A stretch of DNA of 64,000 nt from Bedellia somnulentella (lineage: Eukaryota; Arthropoda; Insecta; Lepidoptera; Bedelliidae), in assembly GCA_963576735.1 (NCBI GenBank), contig OY755183.1, positions 12,419,213 through 12,483,212 on the forward strand, written 5' to 3'. Below the pieces are notes generated by a model. The model was not told where the DNA came from, did not search any database, and was given only the letters and a program-made list of their open reading frames with translations. Position numbers and translations under genes: made by a program. Below, in pieces: positions 46,095 to 59,220 of the stretch. Each line of letters begins with the position of its first letter. Within the stretch, counting starts at the first letter, position 1.

Positions 46095-47748
46095 GTGAGT
46101 CTCGAAAAAACATATCAAAAAGGTTTATTGATTTTGAACCCATTCGAAAGAAACAAAACAGGGAAATAGTCTGTTGTTAAAAGACAGACTCTAATTAACA
46201 ATGCACTTGCATAGTAAAATATACGAATGTCAAAAGTCAAATAATCGTCCATTACTATGAGCCCAAAATTGGACATTGGTAGTGGTACAAACTAAGTACA
46301 ATTACTAAATATTTGGGCAAACATTATTGGTGGCTAACTACGACTATTAATTATTAGTTTATTTTTCTTAGAAACGCTTGTAAAGCAATTTAGAAATAAT
46401 ACTTATGGCACCCTGTTATCTTATTAAGTAAATGCTATTAAGTAATAAAATAATAGTTAATGGTATTAGTTACGTGAAAGAGTTTCTTTTTTATCGTTTA
46501 TAAAATGTCCGTACTGTGATGTACACACGTAGTTGTGGGGTCATAAAACTTTTATTAACTGTACATAACACATACAGCCGTATAAACTAGCACTATATTA
46601 TGTCTTATTAGGCGACAATGGAAAGATAATTTTTGGTAATTGGTGGGCAATATGGCCGGCTCAAAATCCATCAATATTTCTCCTTTAAATTTCCAAAACC
46701 ATCGAGGCTAAGGGATTCTTAATTTTGAAAGTCTGGTTGCTCTTAATGGTATTCATGTAGCATATAGGATCAGTCCTATAACTTATTTCGTATTTTCAGG
46801 GATAGGAAATTAGTTAGGTAGGACATTAGATTTTTATGCATCCTACGTTTTATTTTACTCGCGTTTTAGTTTTAGAGCTAACTAAATAAAATGTATATGG
46901 AATGGAACTGTAAACAGGTTATTTTTTCTTCTGTTATTTTTCAGCTATTCTAATGTAATTTGTGGGTTTTTTTACATCAAATTGGCAGCGTATAGGTAGT
47001 GTAACATAGTAAACAACTGTTTCCATACAAGATCCCGACAAATAACCAAACTTAACTAACAGATTGCACAGCAATTTAGGTCAAAAGGCTATCAGACAGC
47101 GTATTGCTAGTAGGCCCCCTGCTAGGTGGACCAATGACCTAACCAAGGTTGTGTTATGTCATGTGATATGATGTAAGTTTTATATGAAATGTCATGTGAT
47201 ATTTTTAAGGATGGGCTTCAATATATGCCCTGTAGTTGGGGATACAGGGAGGGTGAGCCTTCTAAGGGACTCTTAAATATATTAACTCCTCAGTTATATA
47301 CTTGTATATACTGCCTACGGGATGGACAGTGGCAGTCCGAAGTCAGTTTGTACAAAAAAACGCGTAATTGTTTTGCGTGTCTCTTGGACTTGTTTTTTTT
47401 TTGTTTATTAACAATGTTTTTCCTTTGATAACCTTCTACAGGAAATCATCCTGTAAATTTGTAGTAAAGATATTATATGTCTTTTTTTTCAGATTTGAGA
47501 AAAGTGTAATGTTTTAACTAACAAATGTAATTGAAATTTTTAAATGAATTTTATTTAGAAAATAAAATGTTTCACATATCTTCAGGATACTAAGCACATG
47601 TTATTAATAAACCTCCTATTCTAAGCTATAAAATCACAAAATTAAATTTAAATTTATTTGGTCTGTATTGTATACGCATTGTATATTAAAAATCATACTT
47701 TCTTATACCTTCATATAGTAAAAAATATCCAACAACCAAAAAACTTAC

Positions 47749-47880
47749 CTATAACCAACAAACGTTACACACAATATAAAACCACTTAAACATTCAGCGC
47801 ATTATTTTAACACAATACAATTTAGTAAGTACAGTTCAGCCACAACTAAACCTCACAATGTCACAACGATAAGTGCCACC
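47749..47880 (-). other. Probable 5' UTR exon of the Mpv17-like gene
   Basis: Ends in a strong minus-strand donor (ATAG|GTAAGT). No coding frame is needed because the ATG lies in the next exon. The upstream (right) limit is a guess; no TATA box was found. Confidence 0.35.
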
Positions 47881-48140
47881 CAATTGACTTCAATGAAGTG
47901 GTCGTGCGAGGAACAACGAGCTGTGTAGATAACTGATGCTAATGTGTTTGTTCGGTGTTATCTCTCATCTTCACGCGTATGAGAAGTGTGAGAGCGAGTA
48001 TCTTAACTTCTAATTTGCAAAGAAATATGGTGCTTGGACACTACGTTTCCAATGATGTACGATGTTACAGAAGAAGCAAGAAGACATTAAATAAAAGTTT
48101 GCGTCATAAGCGAACGAATCAGAAAATAAACAATAATATT

Positions 48141-48362
48141 CATACATACATCAAAAAATCACAGGTAAAGATCTCAAGAAGGGGTTACCAGAGCTATATA
48201 ATCTGAAATTCCTCAACCATTTTAGGAAGTTGAGTGGAAAAAAGGTCTAAGATAAAGGATGCATGGACAAAATCAAACGTGAACCATCCACATCGCCGAA
48301 AAACTGCTGAAAAGGCCCAACAACCCTATGTCGCCTCTTACGATTCCCGCGGGAATTACTCG
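48141..48362 (-). repeat. SINE-S, diverged
   Basis: gaaggggttaccagagct, ccattttaggaagttgagtg and ccctatgtcgcctcttacga in SINE-S order. Confidence 0.7.
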
Positions 48363-48397
48363 TAGTGGGTTTGTAAGAGAATCGCAGTAAAATAATT

Positions 48398-48460
48398 CAT
48401 ACATACATACATATACCCACGTCATTATTTTCCAATGGGGTAGCCAGAGACTATCAATCT
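48398..48460 (-). repeat. SINE-S tail variant
   Basis: acatacatacatatacccac then ttccaatggggtagccagag. A similar variant occurs at 62256-62300 (cacacgccattagtttccat). Confidence 0.55.
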
Positions 48461-49611
48461 CCACTTCGTATCCTGAAAACCTCTCTAGCTTCGTTCACAT
48501 CCATCAATCTTTTCATACATGCTCTTTTATTCTTCATACTTCATAAAAAAATTCTTGGCATAATTTATTTAAACCCATAAAATTGAGTCAACATTTTAAA
48601 ATATTGCGTTTCTTTATCAAAGTCAAACACATACAAAAATGGCAGAAAAAAAAGGTCAATTAATAGAAAATCAACAAATATTACTTAAATTGCCATACAC
48701 TCTGACACATTAGTAACGAAGTAACGCTTGAGATAAATATAAGATAAAGAAAGGAGAGCTATCGTACAAGCAAACACTTTTGTATTCATGGAAAGTAGAT
48801 AGAGATCAGATAAAGTAAAGAGATTTTATTTACAATGTCAAAATCTGTTGCTGGGCTCAAATTGATTGATATTATTGGAAATAAATTATTGTTTTCAGTA
48901 GGAGAACTTGTTTTCAAAGGATGTTTCTAAAAACCATGTTTTCAAAGTAAACTCAAAATGCTTTGTAGTGTGACGCTAGAACGTCACTATTCGATCACCT
49001 TTCACTTTATATGACCATCGTCTATTCCCTTTTAAGTTTCCAAAAGTGGCTATAATACTATTTTTTACATTTTATAAAAAAGCCGCTAAAATAAAAGGAT
49101 TATAGAACAATACGACATAAATATACCTCAATAACTCTTCTGGTATTTTTAAACATATTGTATTGTAAAAGGCCATTTTTGGGTGAGATGTTTTCTTAGA
49201 CATTGGGATTCCATCAGCATATTAGGAATTTAAATAAACTAACTTTGTTTTAGACATCAATATGCTTTTTTTGTCATATCACATTGAATCTCATGTTTAG
49301 GGGATTTTTGTCAAATTATTGTAAGTTTAAGTATGATTGTTTTCAAAAGTCATTGACATTGAAAAACAACTCGGATTAAACCCTTTCAGGCAAAAAATAT
49401 TTGAATTTAACTTGCAAAATTTGCTTTAGATATTTTTGACAAAATGCAAACAGCCATTTAATAAATTTTACCGAAAATAACTCCTGCATTTCAAACTTAT
49501 TTTTAGCTCTACATTTTATATGAGGCAATGACAATAGGAATAAATATGAATCTGTATGTTTTAATTTACTGTATATGATATCGAAGTACAACAAACTACA
49601 CATTATTAACA

Positions 49612-49655
49612 CTAGCACGTGTCACAAGACGTGTCACTAGCACGTGTCACAAGAC
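49612..49655. repeat. Direct repeat with CACGTG cores
   Basis: ctagcacgtgtcacaagacg occurs twice, separated by tgtca. Each unit contains the E-box-like GCACGTGTC. Confidence 0.8.
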
Positions 49656-50835
49656 GGAATTTTTACGATAACAAAATGTAATGAACTCTACATTGTAATT
49701 ACTCAATTTTTCAACAGATGTCGCCACTATTATATAAATAAACTAAATCTCTACACAATCTTTCTTTCTCACATTTTGTAAAAAAAGCTGCTTCTCTAAA
49801 TAAGAAACGATTATTTATAATAATATTTTATGTCGCAGTGTATTGTTTAAAGAAATAAAATAATTACCTCGATAATTTCTTCAATTAAAGGCAGAAAATA
49901 CACATCAAAAAGGCTCTATGCAGTATTCTGGTTTAAACTTAAAGTTGACTAGCTCATGATGTAAAAAACCGGTTTACGATAGTTTCATCGCGCAAATCTA
50001 GACTATGCATATGTCCAGAGTCCAAGCTTTAGACTGTAGAACATGGTTGCTGTCATAATGGTTAAAAATTAAAGGCTGCGGAGCCGCGAGGCGATCCGTG
50101 CCAGGTAACAGGGAGGTACGGCCTTACACAGTGGTTCGAACAGGTAAAAATTCGGTCAAATTCTAGAAGATTTTTCACTCAATGTTTATTCTTTAGTATA
50201 TATTTTTATGAGATTAACTAGTAAAAAGTTAGTAAAATATATGTGTATATTATTCGTTCGTTATTTATGTTTTTCTTTTGCTTTAATAATTAAGCCTTTA
50301 TTTTCCTTTAAGGGCTTGCCTTAATATGTTTTGTTTTAATGTTACTAGTTATCTTATACATTTCAAATAGAGAAAAGAGTTTGCTATTCTAACTTCATCG
50401 GTTGCCTTTTATTAATTATTAATTTCATCCATGTGAATAAAAGTATTGTAACGCGAATTCATTGATAATAGAATTAATAAAGTGACTTCTTAATATTTAT
50501 CTAATCTAATTTTAAATTAAATTAAATCCCATGATAAAAATATATGAAACCACGAGTAAAAATAAAATCACAGTCTAACACAAACCCAATCAAATTAAGG
50601 CTATAATAACTAAGTATGTCTTGATTTAATATTAAGACATACAACATAAAAATAAAAATAATATTTCTATCACATTCTAAAAAAAAGATTAACAATATTT
50701 CCAAGAACACATCGAATCGAATCACTGGGCACTTCACGTCATTTGTACAATCCTCCCACGAGGACGTCTCTTTCACTCCCCATCCATCCATCTCGTTCTA
50801 GCCTCACGTCTGATTTGATTCCGAACCGAAAAGTC

Positions 50836-51149
50836 AGTTACCGTGGGACAGACACACCGCGCGCAGGTGCGCAACTCTATCTTAGCGCGAAATGTTTGAA
50901 TTCTCGTAACTACTATTTCATACTAGTGACAAAGTAATAACAATTTATTTGTATCTCAGTGGAATACTTGAAAGTGTGACTCAGAAGTGATATCAAATAT
51001 TTTCGGATGCACAGTGGTTAGTGTCGAAAGAGTGAGATCAAGTTTTTCTTGTGGTTTGTGTTGCAAGGTCCTTGAGTTGGAGGCTTCATCTTCGTTAGGA
51101 GGCGGTGTTCGTTAAAGTTATCCTAAACAACTATCAAGTTTTATACAAG
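50836..51149 (+). other. Probable non-coding first exon of a downstream + strand gene
   Basis: A tract of higher GC and complexity than its surroundings, with an initiator-like TCAGTT at 50834-50839 and a good donor (ACAAG|GTAATA) at 51149. No long open frame crosses the donor. The coding exons would lie beyond the window. Inference from composition and splice signal only. Confidence 0.35.
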
Positions 51150-53279
51150 GTAATATATTTAACATAGTATTGCATATACGTTTATGATTATAAATTCTAT
51201 TTGCATATTGATATCAGTTATCTTATAATAAATTTAGTATATTATTATAGCAATCTTGACTCTACATTTTAATATATTGTTGCCAAACAAAGACCTTCAA
51301 AACAGGTTCTAAAAAGTCTCAAAATCATTTTCGTAACGACTTGACTGTGTCTTAAAGTTATTGAGTTTTGTTGATACTTATATTAAATAAACAAACTCTA
51401 TCTTATAGAGCCTTCAGTCTTAAATAGTATCAAATCATGCTCAGTACTATAAAAAGTCTAGTTTAATTGAGTCAGTGCAAACTATTCATTTATTGTGTAT
51501 AGTATTCAATTGAAGAGAAGAGCACAATAATAAACACAGGTTATTTATAAAAACGCACAAATGTGGTGTGTTGTCAAGTCACGTCACGTGATATAAAAGA
51601 GGGGATCTCTATACAACAACCTGTTGAATACATTATGTCTACAATAAACATGCAATGCTTTACATTATAATATAACTGGTTGCTTGTGTGTTTGTTGGGG
51701 TCTTCATTTATTAGCATTTGTTATACTTAAAACTATGCATTGTAACATGATTTACTGTTAGTAGTTAGAAAACGTTAATTACAGAAAATACGCATTACAG
51801 CCAGCCCCCGTAGCCTTAGGGATGTGAGAAGAGAGATACTGGCAGATTTTGTATATGCAATCTGTCTGTTTTTCACTTCTCATGTGAGATACGCTCTCTC
51901 ATAGACTCGCCATAGCTTCATGCTAATAGTGCAGGGTGCAGTAATATGCTGCTTCTAATTAGTTTTCCGCGCTGACACTCTGTTTGTTTCTATGATTTAT
52001 CAAAAGCCATGGACGGCTTTATTAATGCCTTTTAGTGGTAATACTGTAAATCAAAAGATTCTATCATGTTCATGTCATGTCTGGTCATGTCCCTTAATAT
52101 TGAAACTTTCCCCCCTTAGTCATAGAACAAATAGAGCATACTTGTTGTATTGACAATCGTGACGTTTGTTGTATTTGTAGTAACATTAAGCTCCCGCTAA
52201 CGTTATACCTTTTCTTTCTGTAGGAGCTATAGATCTGCTGTGTTACTTACACATACATATACTCACGGCTATAAATCCCTATAAGGGGTAGCCAGAGCTA
52301 AGCAATAAGAAATCCTCAGCCACTTTAGGAAGTTGGGTGGGGAAAAGATGGTGAAATAAAGGTAAATATTAATAAAGTATTGCTGTGTTACTTATATTCA
52401 CAATTCCCATTCTTTTTCTTTTTATTATGAGGTATACTTGGTAATAAAGACTTCGCATTTTGGGATAGCAATAGATATGTTTTAGAATTTAGAAGGATTC
52501 TTGTCTTTTCTTCCTTCCTACTAAATCGAATGATCATACTGTATTATATATGATTGCCAATTTTACGTCGTATATAATGTATGAAGGGCAAACAGCCAAG
52601 TTTAGTTGACCGTTCGGCCATGACCATGCGTTCTCGCGGTCTCTGTAACATAGTTGAATCATAAACGTGATTATTTGCTGATGACGTTATTTCGATTATT
52701 GTCGTAGCAATCAAAACATTTTATTAAATACGATTGTTTGCATCAGTCATTGTGCTCGAGATACAAGTTTTACACATTTTATTTACATCATTATGAAAAT
52801 CTAAACATATATTTTATTCATGTGTCGAGGTGACTATCAGCCATGTGGGTTTTCTCTAGATGGTTTCTGTCAGCTACTCAATTTAAAACTGACGTGTGAG
52901 AAAAGCCGCTATTTTTTCCCAGTGTAATTTTAGTATTTTTATATCCGATGAATCCATAAAATGGGTAATAGGGGTCAAAATACATCGGACGTTACACATT
53001 GGACGTTTCTAGATACTTTAGATAGTCACCGAACTCCCCAAAACCATTTTAACCATACTCTACAGATTCAAATTACAATGTCTTTTTGGAAAGCTCGCCT
53101 ATTTTGGGCCAAATATTTGAATAGAAGTAAATGATAAGAACTCGGTTATCTGTACAGCCCTAAAACTTTAGTCAACTAACTCTTAAAAAAACATGCAAGA
53201 CACTATACCGTTGCCATATCTGACATCTCGTGTCTTAACAATCGTGACATTCAAAAGCACGAAACAACAACAACAGCTA
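51150..53279. other. No gene recognised
   Basis: Possible start of a long first intron. Contains cacgtgatataaaagaggg (about 51585-51603), which looks like a TATA box beside an E-box, and a SINE-S fragment (52249-52363). Confidence 0.4.
52249..52363 (-). repeat. SINE-S 3' part
   Basis: acatatactcacggctataa, ggggtagccagagctaagc and gtggggaaaagatggtgaa; the 5' half is missing. Confidence 0.75.
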
Positions 53280-53462
53280 CAGATCCACAATCTTTTCTTG
53301 GCCGGTAAGGGCTGTCGCTGTCATCGATATTAGTATTGCCAGTAAATAAAAAATAACCATTATAAGGGAATATAATAACTTTACATCATACAGGCTAATT
53401 TATTTATGTATTGAAATGTCTTAATAAAACGACTTATATAATATTCATTTAATTAATAACTA

Positions 53463-53719
53463 GTTGCTGTGTAGTGTCGGCTTAAAATAGCACTACCCCA
53501 TTTCTGCCGGTGGGTGTACGTTAGAGGCGACTAACGGTATTGGGGCTTTTAAGAGATTTTTGGGCGAAGCGGTTGGAGACCCATTACCAATAACCTTTAT
53601 TTTACCATCTTTACCCCACTCAACTTTCCGAAAGTGGCTGGGGAGTTTCTAGTTCCTTAGCTCGGGCTACCCCTTCTAGGGATTTACAGCCTTGAGTAAA
53701 TGTATGTATGTATGTATGT
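53463..53719 (+). mobile_element. SINE-S inside TIR copy 3
   Basis: Full length, GTTGCTGTGTAGTG to TATG tail, flanked by AATAACTA (53455-53462 and 53720-53727). Copy 1 of the host element has a single, unfilled AATAACTA at the matching point. Confidence 0.88.
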
Positions 53720-54162
53720 AATAACTATTATTGTAAGTAAACAAGTTCGTTTTAATGTAAGCTAATTATATTTATTTATTTTTGCCCTTGTCTGGTATGA
53801 CTACCCGAATGACTGTGTATCCTAAATTTGATGACCTCCCAAATGTTGTCTGGAAGCTTTTAGCGATAACACTGCCAATTGTACTTTTCTGCAAGCTGTT
53901 TCATTATTTTATACTCAAGGATTTGTTATTTGTGACACTCAGAGTTAATAAGTGGGTAACTACTTAAAATCATTTTTTTAATCCTGTAAATTAGAGGCTT
54001 ACCTTGTTGTGTACTGTGTTTTACATTTTATATTTACACATAGATCCCCTAAAAAGGTGGCACTGAAAAAATAATTCTAAACATCAGATATCGTTTGGGT
54101 CATTCATTTTCCTGGGTCAGTGAATTTATGGGCACTTTTTTATTGCTGTTAACAGCCTTGTA

Positions 54163-54538
54163 ACATATAACATAACATAACATAAACGTTCTCGCCGAAT
54201 ACCCCCGAAGGGGTTTGGCAGAGGTACTAATACTTCTGAACATCACGTGACTTTGTCACCTGGTGTTCAGAGTACCCACGTTTTGCATGGACAGTGTACT
54301 CACGTGATAGGGGGCAGGCCTATCGCCGTTTTGTACGAATACACTGTCACACCACTAAGTACAACTCAGCCATGTGGGTTTCCTCACAATGTTTTCCCTC
54401 ACCGTTAAAAACCGTGATAAATCAACCACACATATGACTTTAGAAAAGACAAATTGGTGTAGGCCCGATTCGGGATTTGAACACTAGTCGCTTGCACGTT
54501 AACCGGTGTTCTACCCATTAAGCTATCACGTCGTATTT
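54163..54538 (-). mobile_element. SINE-B inside TIR copy 3, older
   Basis: Full length, flanked by GCCTTGTA (54155-54162 and 54539-54546). Same host position as the SINE-B in copy 2. Confidence 0.87.
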
Positions 54539-54804
54539 GCCTTGTATTTTTATATGTCAGACAGTTATGACTTAAGAAATGACACATTGGTACATCCCCG
54601 CATTAGGATTAGAACCCACGCATCAGTGTATACGAAGTGAAATCTTATTCAGGAGCATTTCCCCACTTCCCGTAACCCGCACCGCATGACTATCGATGCG
54701 CGCACAACTTTTCGGACGGTGTTTGTTAGCCTACTTAGATAAAATTTAACAATATAAATAATAATTTTCATTAATTTTTATATTGAATACTGGAAATAAT
54801 AAGC

Positions 54805-55172
54805 ATAAGCATAAAGCATAAACGTTCACGCCGCATATCCCCGAAGGGGTTGGCAGAGGTACTAATACTTCTGAACATCACGTGACTTTGTCATCTGGTG
54901 TTCAGAGTACCCACGTTTTGCATGGACAGTGTACTCACGTGATAGGGGGCAGGCCTATCGCCGTTTTGTACGAATACACTGTCACATGACTAAGTACAAC
55001 TCAGCCATGTGGGTGTCCTCACGATGTTTTCCCTCACCGTTAACAACCATGATAAATTAACCACACATATGTCTTTAAAGACAAATTGGTGTAGGCCCCG
55101 ACCCGGGATTTGAACACTAGTCGCTTGCACGTTAACCGAGTGTTCTACCCACTGGGCTATCACGGCTGTTAT
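54805..55172 (-). mobile_element. SINE-B inside TIR copy 3, younger
   Basis: Full length with an exact 11-bp duplication AAATAATAAGC (54794-54804 and 55173-55183). Absent from copies 1 and 2. Head reads gatagcccagtgggtagaac. Confidence 0.9.
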
Positions 55173-55611
55173 AAATAATAAGCGTTTATCAATAAGCAAA
55201 GATACATCATAAAAATAATTGTCTTTGAAAAAAAGTTTCCACTACAAAAAATATTAATGAAAGTGATAATTTATTATATACGTAGGTCACCCTATAATTT
55301 TTATTTAGTTAAGAACTAACTGACAATGACAGGCCAAAATTTCAAAATGGCGACAGTAGTACCAGAGTCGCCGCCGGCCAAGTTATGATTGTGGATCTGT
55401 ATTCAAATAATCCTGAGCTAAAATGTCATTCTTGTTTTGAACTAGAATAAGCAGTAAAGTATGGAAGTAGAGCGAATCTGAAAGCGCTTGCTATTCTGAA
55501 CTTGTGAAACTAGTTTGCCTTATCAATTTACTATGTTTTACTACAATGTTACCATGAGCACTTTATGGAATCGTTTGTAAATTACTCATTTATACCCCTA
55601 CAGTTCTGAAC

Positions 55612-55857
55612 CGTGTAGTGCCGTGCTCAGAATGTCAATACCCCAAACTACCAACGGGTGTCGTAAGAGGAGACCAAGGGTATGGGGCTTTTTTAAGTGG
55701 TTTTTGGGCGATGCTGTTGGAGACGCATCACCAACGATAATTTATTTCTACCATCTTTTCCCCTATTACCTTCTGAATCTGGCTGAGGAGTTTCTAGCTC
55801 TGAAGCTCTGGCTAATTCTTTTTGGGATTTATAGCCATGAGTACATGTATGTATGTA
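55612..55857 (+). repeat. SINE-S, diverged subfamily
   Basis: Has acgggtgtcgtaagaggaga where most copies have the gtacgtaagaggcga form, and ctagctctgaagctctggct; ends atgtatgtatgta. An independent older subfamily. Confidence 0.7.
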
Positions 55858-55904
55858 CCCCAACGGTATCCCTAAATATTACCGTCAGCTTAGTATACTA
55901 TTGA

Positions 55905-56033
55905 ACTAGAGCTATTGAGGATTTTTAAGTGATTGATTGGAAATCTTTATTTTAGATTCGTTTCTCCCTCTCAATTTCCTAAAGTGGCTGCAGATTTTTA
56001 ATTCTGAAGCTCTTGCTATCCTTTTTAGGGAAC
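55905..56033 (+). repeat. Old SINE-S fragment
   Basis: ctattgaggatttttaagtg, ctcaatttcctaaagtggct and gaagctcttgctatcc keep the SINE-S order. Confidence 0.5.
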
Positions 56034-56515
56034 TGAAACTGAGCTTTCGTGTTGTTTATAAATCGGGTTGGGATACATATATAGAACAATGTCTTGTTTT
56101 ATGCTTATAAATTTTTCGAAACACTTTATCGCGTATTTCTGAGATCCCTCAAGATGCATAAACAATGTCAACAAAATGATGAAGAAATGATATTAATACA
56201 TTTGCGCCGCATTGATGTAAATATCCCTTTGTATTCTTTGAACCATGCCATCAAGTTTCATTTTTAATTCCAACTGAAAGTAAAAAACATATTTATAAAC
56301 TAAAAACTGCAGTTATTCTATCAAATAGTAAAAGTGGTGAGACATGCACGTGTGCAACTCTACAATACAAATAATAATAATGATATTCCATGAGACAGTT
56401 TACGAGCTATTGTGATAAGTTTACGATGCTGTAACATTTTTATCTAACATTTTGACCACTAGCCACACTTTGTTGCATAACAATAACAAGGCGAAATGGC
56501 GACAATTATTCATTA

Positions 56516-57344
56516 CTAGTGGATCGTCCCAGCTTCGCACGGGTACCGTTGTTTTTTTAAATATCTGAGGTTTCTTTCTTCAGTCACTGCTCAAGCATTG
56601 TGAAATTCAGCGCAATGTTTTCAATTTATTAAATTTATAGCACTCCCTAAACAGTGTAGTTTGGTGATTATGAATGCGCTTTAATGAACGGTTCAGTTTT
56701 TCCGTTTAATAGCAAATTTTGGAATAAAACGCTATGAAGTATTTATATATATATATATATATATATAAAAAATAAATCATTACGTGTTGTAGGATGCAAC
56801 TACTGGCGCCATCTAGTATTTTATAAGTAAATTAGTAACGATTCGGTTTTGGTCACGGGCGCGATGGCTTATTTTATGTCTAATTTCGGTGTTTCTCTAC
56901 CGATTTCTATGATTCTTTTTTTATTGAATAGGTAATAATGTAACTTTTTTAAATTAGGGATGAGTGAGAGGTTTACAAACGTAAGAGTAAACAAATATAA
57001 TCAGAATGTTCCGAACTGCTGAGCTATCAGGAATTACACGTGTTATTGTGAGTCAACCGTAAAAGATAGACATAAACTGTTGAGGATTTTTTTTTAGATA
57101 ATTTCATGAAGAATATTTCCGTGATACATGATTTCTATGTAAGTTTAACCACTAAGACTGCACACGCGACGGAAGCTTAAAAAATGGAGTAACTTCTCCC
57201 GTTTTCCCAAAATTTCCCAAAATTCCCCTTTACTACTCGGCTGGAAAGTATACAAAAACCTGCGCAGGTGTATGAAGAATAATTTTACCAAGTTTTGTTA
57301 AAATCCGTCGAGTAGTTTTTGTTTCCATAAGGAACATACAAACC

Positions 57345-57382
<38 letters not shown>

Positions 57383-57501
57383 AATTTTACTGATTGCATT
57401 TTTGGCATCAGTATCGATCCCTAATCACCACCTGATAGTTATTTTCAAAATATATTTCATGTACAGAATTGACCTCTCTACAGATTTATTATAAGTATAG
57501 A
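56516..57501 (-). mobile_element. Helitron-like family A, complete copy
   Basis: On minus: A|TCTATACTTATAATAAATC at 57501 and ...CTAG|T at 56516. A subterminal hairpin CCCGTGC-GAA-GCTGGG ends about 10 bases before CTAG. Both ends have Helitron hallmarks, with insertion between A and T. 986 bp, non-coding, with a GACA microsatellite at about 57344-57380. Confidence 0.88.
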
Positions 57502-58552
57502 TAAAAGAAGTGAAAACCTATTGATGACAATTTTCTGTTACTATTACCAACTATCAATTATGTCGCTAGCAGGGGGATTTTGTGAGACTGAAGAGGCATT
57601 ATTAATTGCGAAGCTCTGGCTACCACTTTCTGGAATTTAGTCGTCAGTTTTGGTAGGAGAAGTCGATAGGTCGATAAGGAATAATTCGATTATTGTCGTA
57701 TTTTCTAATTTGTATAAAAGAATATCGCCATGATTAAAAACTGACGAAAAAGACCTACATCTGAAAAAGATATAGGTCTAAGAATAGAAAAAGTCAAACA
57801 TGATTCTCCTTATAACATCTCATCCATTTACATATCAAAATATAGCCTTTCGAAAGTGCTGGTTGAGCACAAAAACCTTCCAAGAAACTCATAGCAACAA
57901 ACGTTTTGTTTTAACTTCACTTGAATGACAAAGACACGATGACACCGTTTTGGTGTCTCATTTTTGACAGCCGTTTAGTGTAACCTCAAAACTCTTTGGA
58001 ACGTGAAATATGTGTAACTGAACTCTGGTTTCCTGGTTGGCTCTTGATGTGATTTACTTTTTTTTAAACTAGATTTGTATAGTTTTAGTTCAGAGATGAA
58101 TAATCACTTTCGTGATTCATGATATAAACTACGTAAGTAAACTGAGCCTTAGGTTAGACAAAATTATAACCGTGCCATTTTAAGAATCATCTAAAAATAA
58201 GTTCCTCGTTCGTTAGCGAGAAGGACATCCCTTCTTTTACATAATACCATTAGTAAAATAGTAATTGTAAGTTCGTGCTAGAAGTAAAATTTGTCGGATT
58301 ACAGCTTCAATAGCTAGCATAAAATGTCGATTGAATTGTGTGAAACTTAAATAAATTGTACTCTGCAGTGCAGAAGCTACATCAGAATTTATTGTTTCTA
58401 ATTATAAATTTGTATTATAGAATAATTAAATCAATACCACCTTATGTATTATATGATGGAATTGCCTTCAGTTATATATAATGGCAGGGGTATATTGCTA
58501 TATAAAGTCATTATCAATAATTATGTACAAAAAACACTGTAGACCTGCGTAA

Positions 58553-58650
58553 TCCTCAACTTTCAAAAGTGGCTGAGATATTTCTCATTACAAAGCCCTG
58601 GCTTCCCCGTTTAGGGATTTGTAGCCGTGAGTATATGTATGTATGTACTT
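58553..58650 (+). repeat. SINE-S 3' part
   Basis: caactttcaaaagtggctga, ccctggcttccccgtttagg and agccgtgagtatatgtatgt. Confidence 0.75.
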
Positions 58651-59036
58651 GTGTAATCTTAATCGTGAATGAATGAATTTCCTGTGAGATTTCAAATCTA
58701 CATTCGTAGTTGTTATGAAAACTCGAAACACAATAACCTAAAGAATATCGTAAAAGTTTGATTCACATTTGTTGACCGCGGCAAAATCGATAAGAACGAT
58801 ATACCACGACCATTTGGTTTCAATCCTTATTGTACACACATAGTTTCACTGAATGTTTACTAACATCCCTTTTCGATTCATAGCCTAATCTATCTCATGT
58901 TGGCCTAGAAAGGAACGAATCAATCTCGTTCCTTTGGTGCGAAAATTAGTACTTTTGCTAATTATTACTCGAAATACTACAACCACTAACCAAATATAGC
59001 TATTACATTTATACATATATTTATATTATATTCATA

Positions 59037-59220
59037 CAACATACATACATATACACACGGCCATAAATCCCAAAAAGGGGTAGCCAGAGCTTTATAGCTA
59101 GGAACTTCTCAGCCACATGTGGAAGTTGATAGGGGACAATATGGTAGAAATAAAGTATCAAGGGTCTCCAACCTCATCGCATCGTAAAAAGAGGTAGTGG
59201 CATTCTAAGCCCACTACACG
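59037..59220 (-). repeat. SINE-S, internally deleted
   Basis: acatacatatacacacggcc, cagccacatgtggaagttga and aagccc-cactacac; the middle (cgcctcttacg region) is missing. Confidence 0.7.

Larger units (their letters stand above)
44777..47748. other. Probable 5' UTR intron of the Mpv17-like gene
   Basis: Bounded on the minus strand by a donor at 47748 (TATAG|GTAAGT) and an acceptor at 44777 (gtttcag|). Contains a SINE-S fragment (45556-45625) and a SINE-B end (46060-46094); no exon is recognised. Confidence 0.45.
47881..50740. other. Intergenic, no gene recognised
   Basis: AT-rich. Holds two SINE-S pieces (48141-48362 and 48398-48460) and a short direct repeat at 49612-49655. The open frame 47955-48206 (+) has no recognisable motif. 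Confidence 0.45.
53280..55399. mobile_element. TA-flanked TIR transposon, copy 3, carrying three SINEs
   Basis: Begins CAGATCCACAATCTTTTCTTG and ends TGATTGTGGATCTG, flanked by TA (53278-53279 and 55400-55401). Contains SINE-S (53463-53719), SINE-B (54163-54538) and a second SINE-B (54805-55172). The first two are at the same internal sites as in copy 2; the third is private to this copy. Confidence 0.85.
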
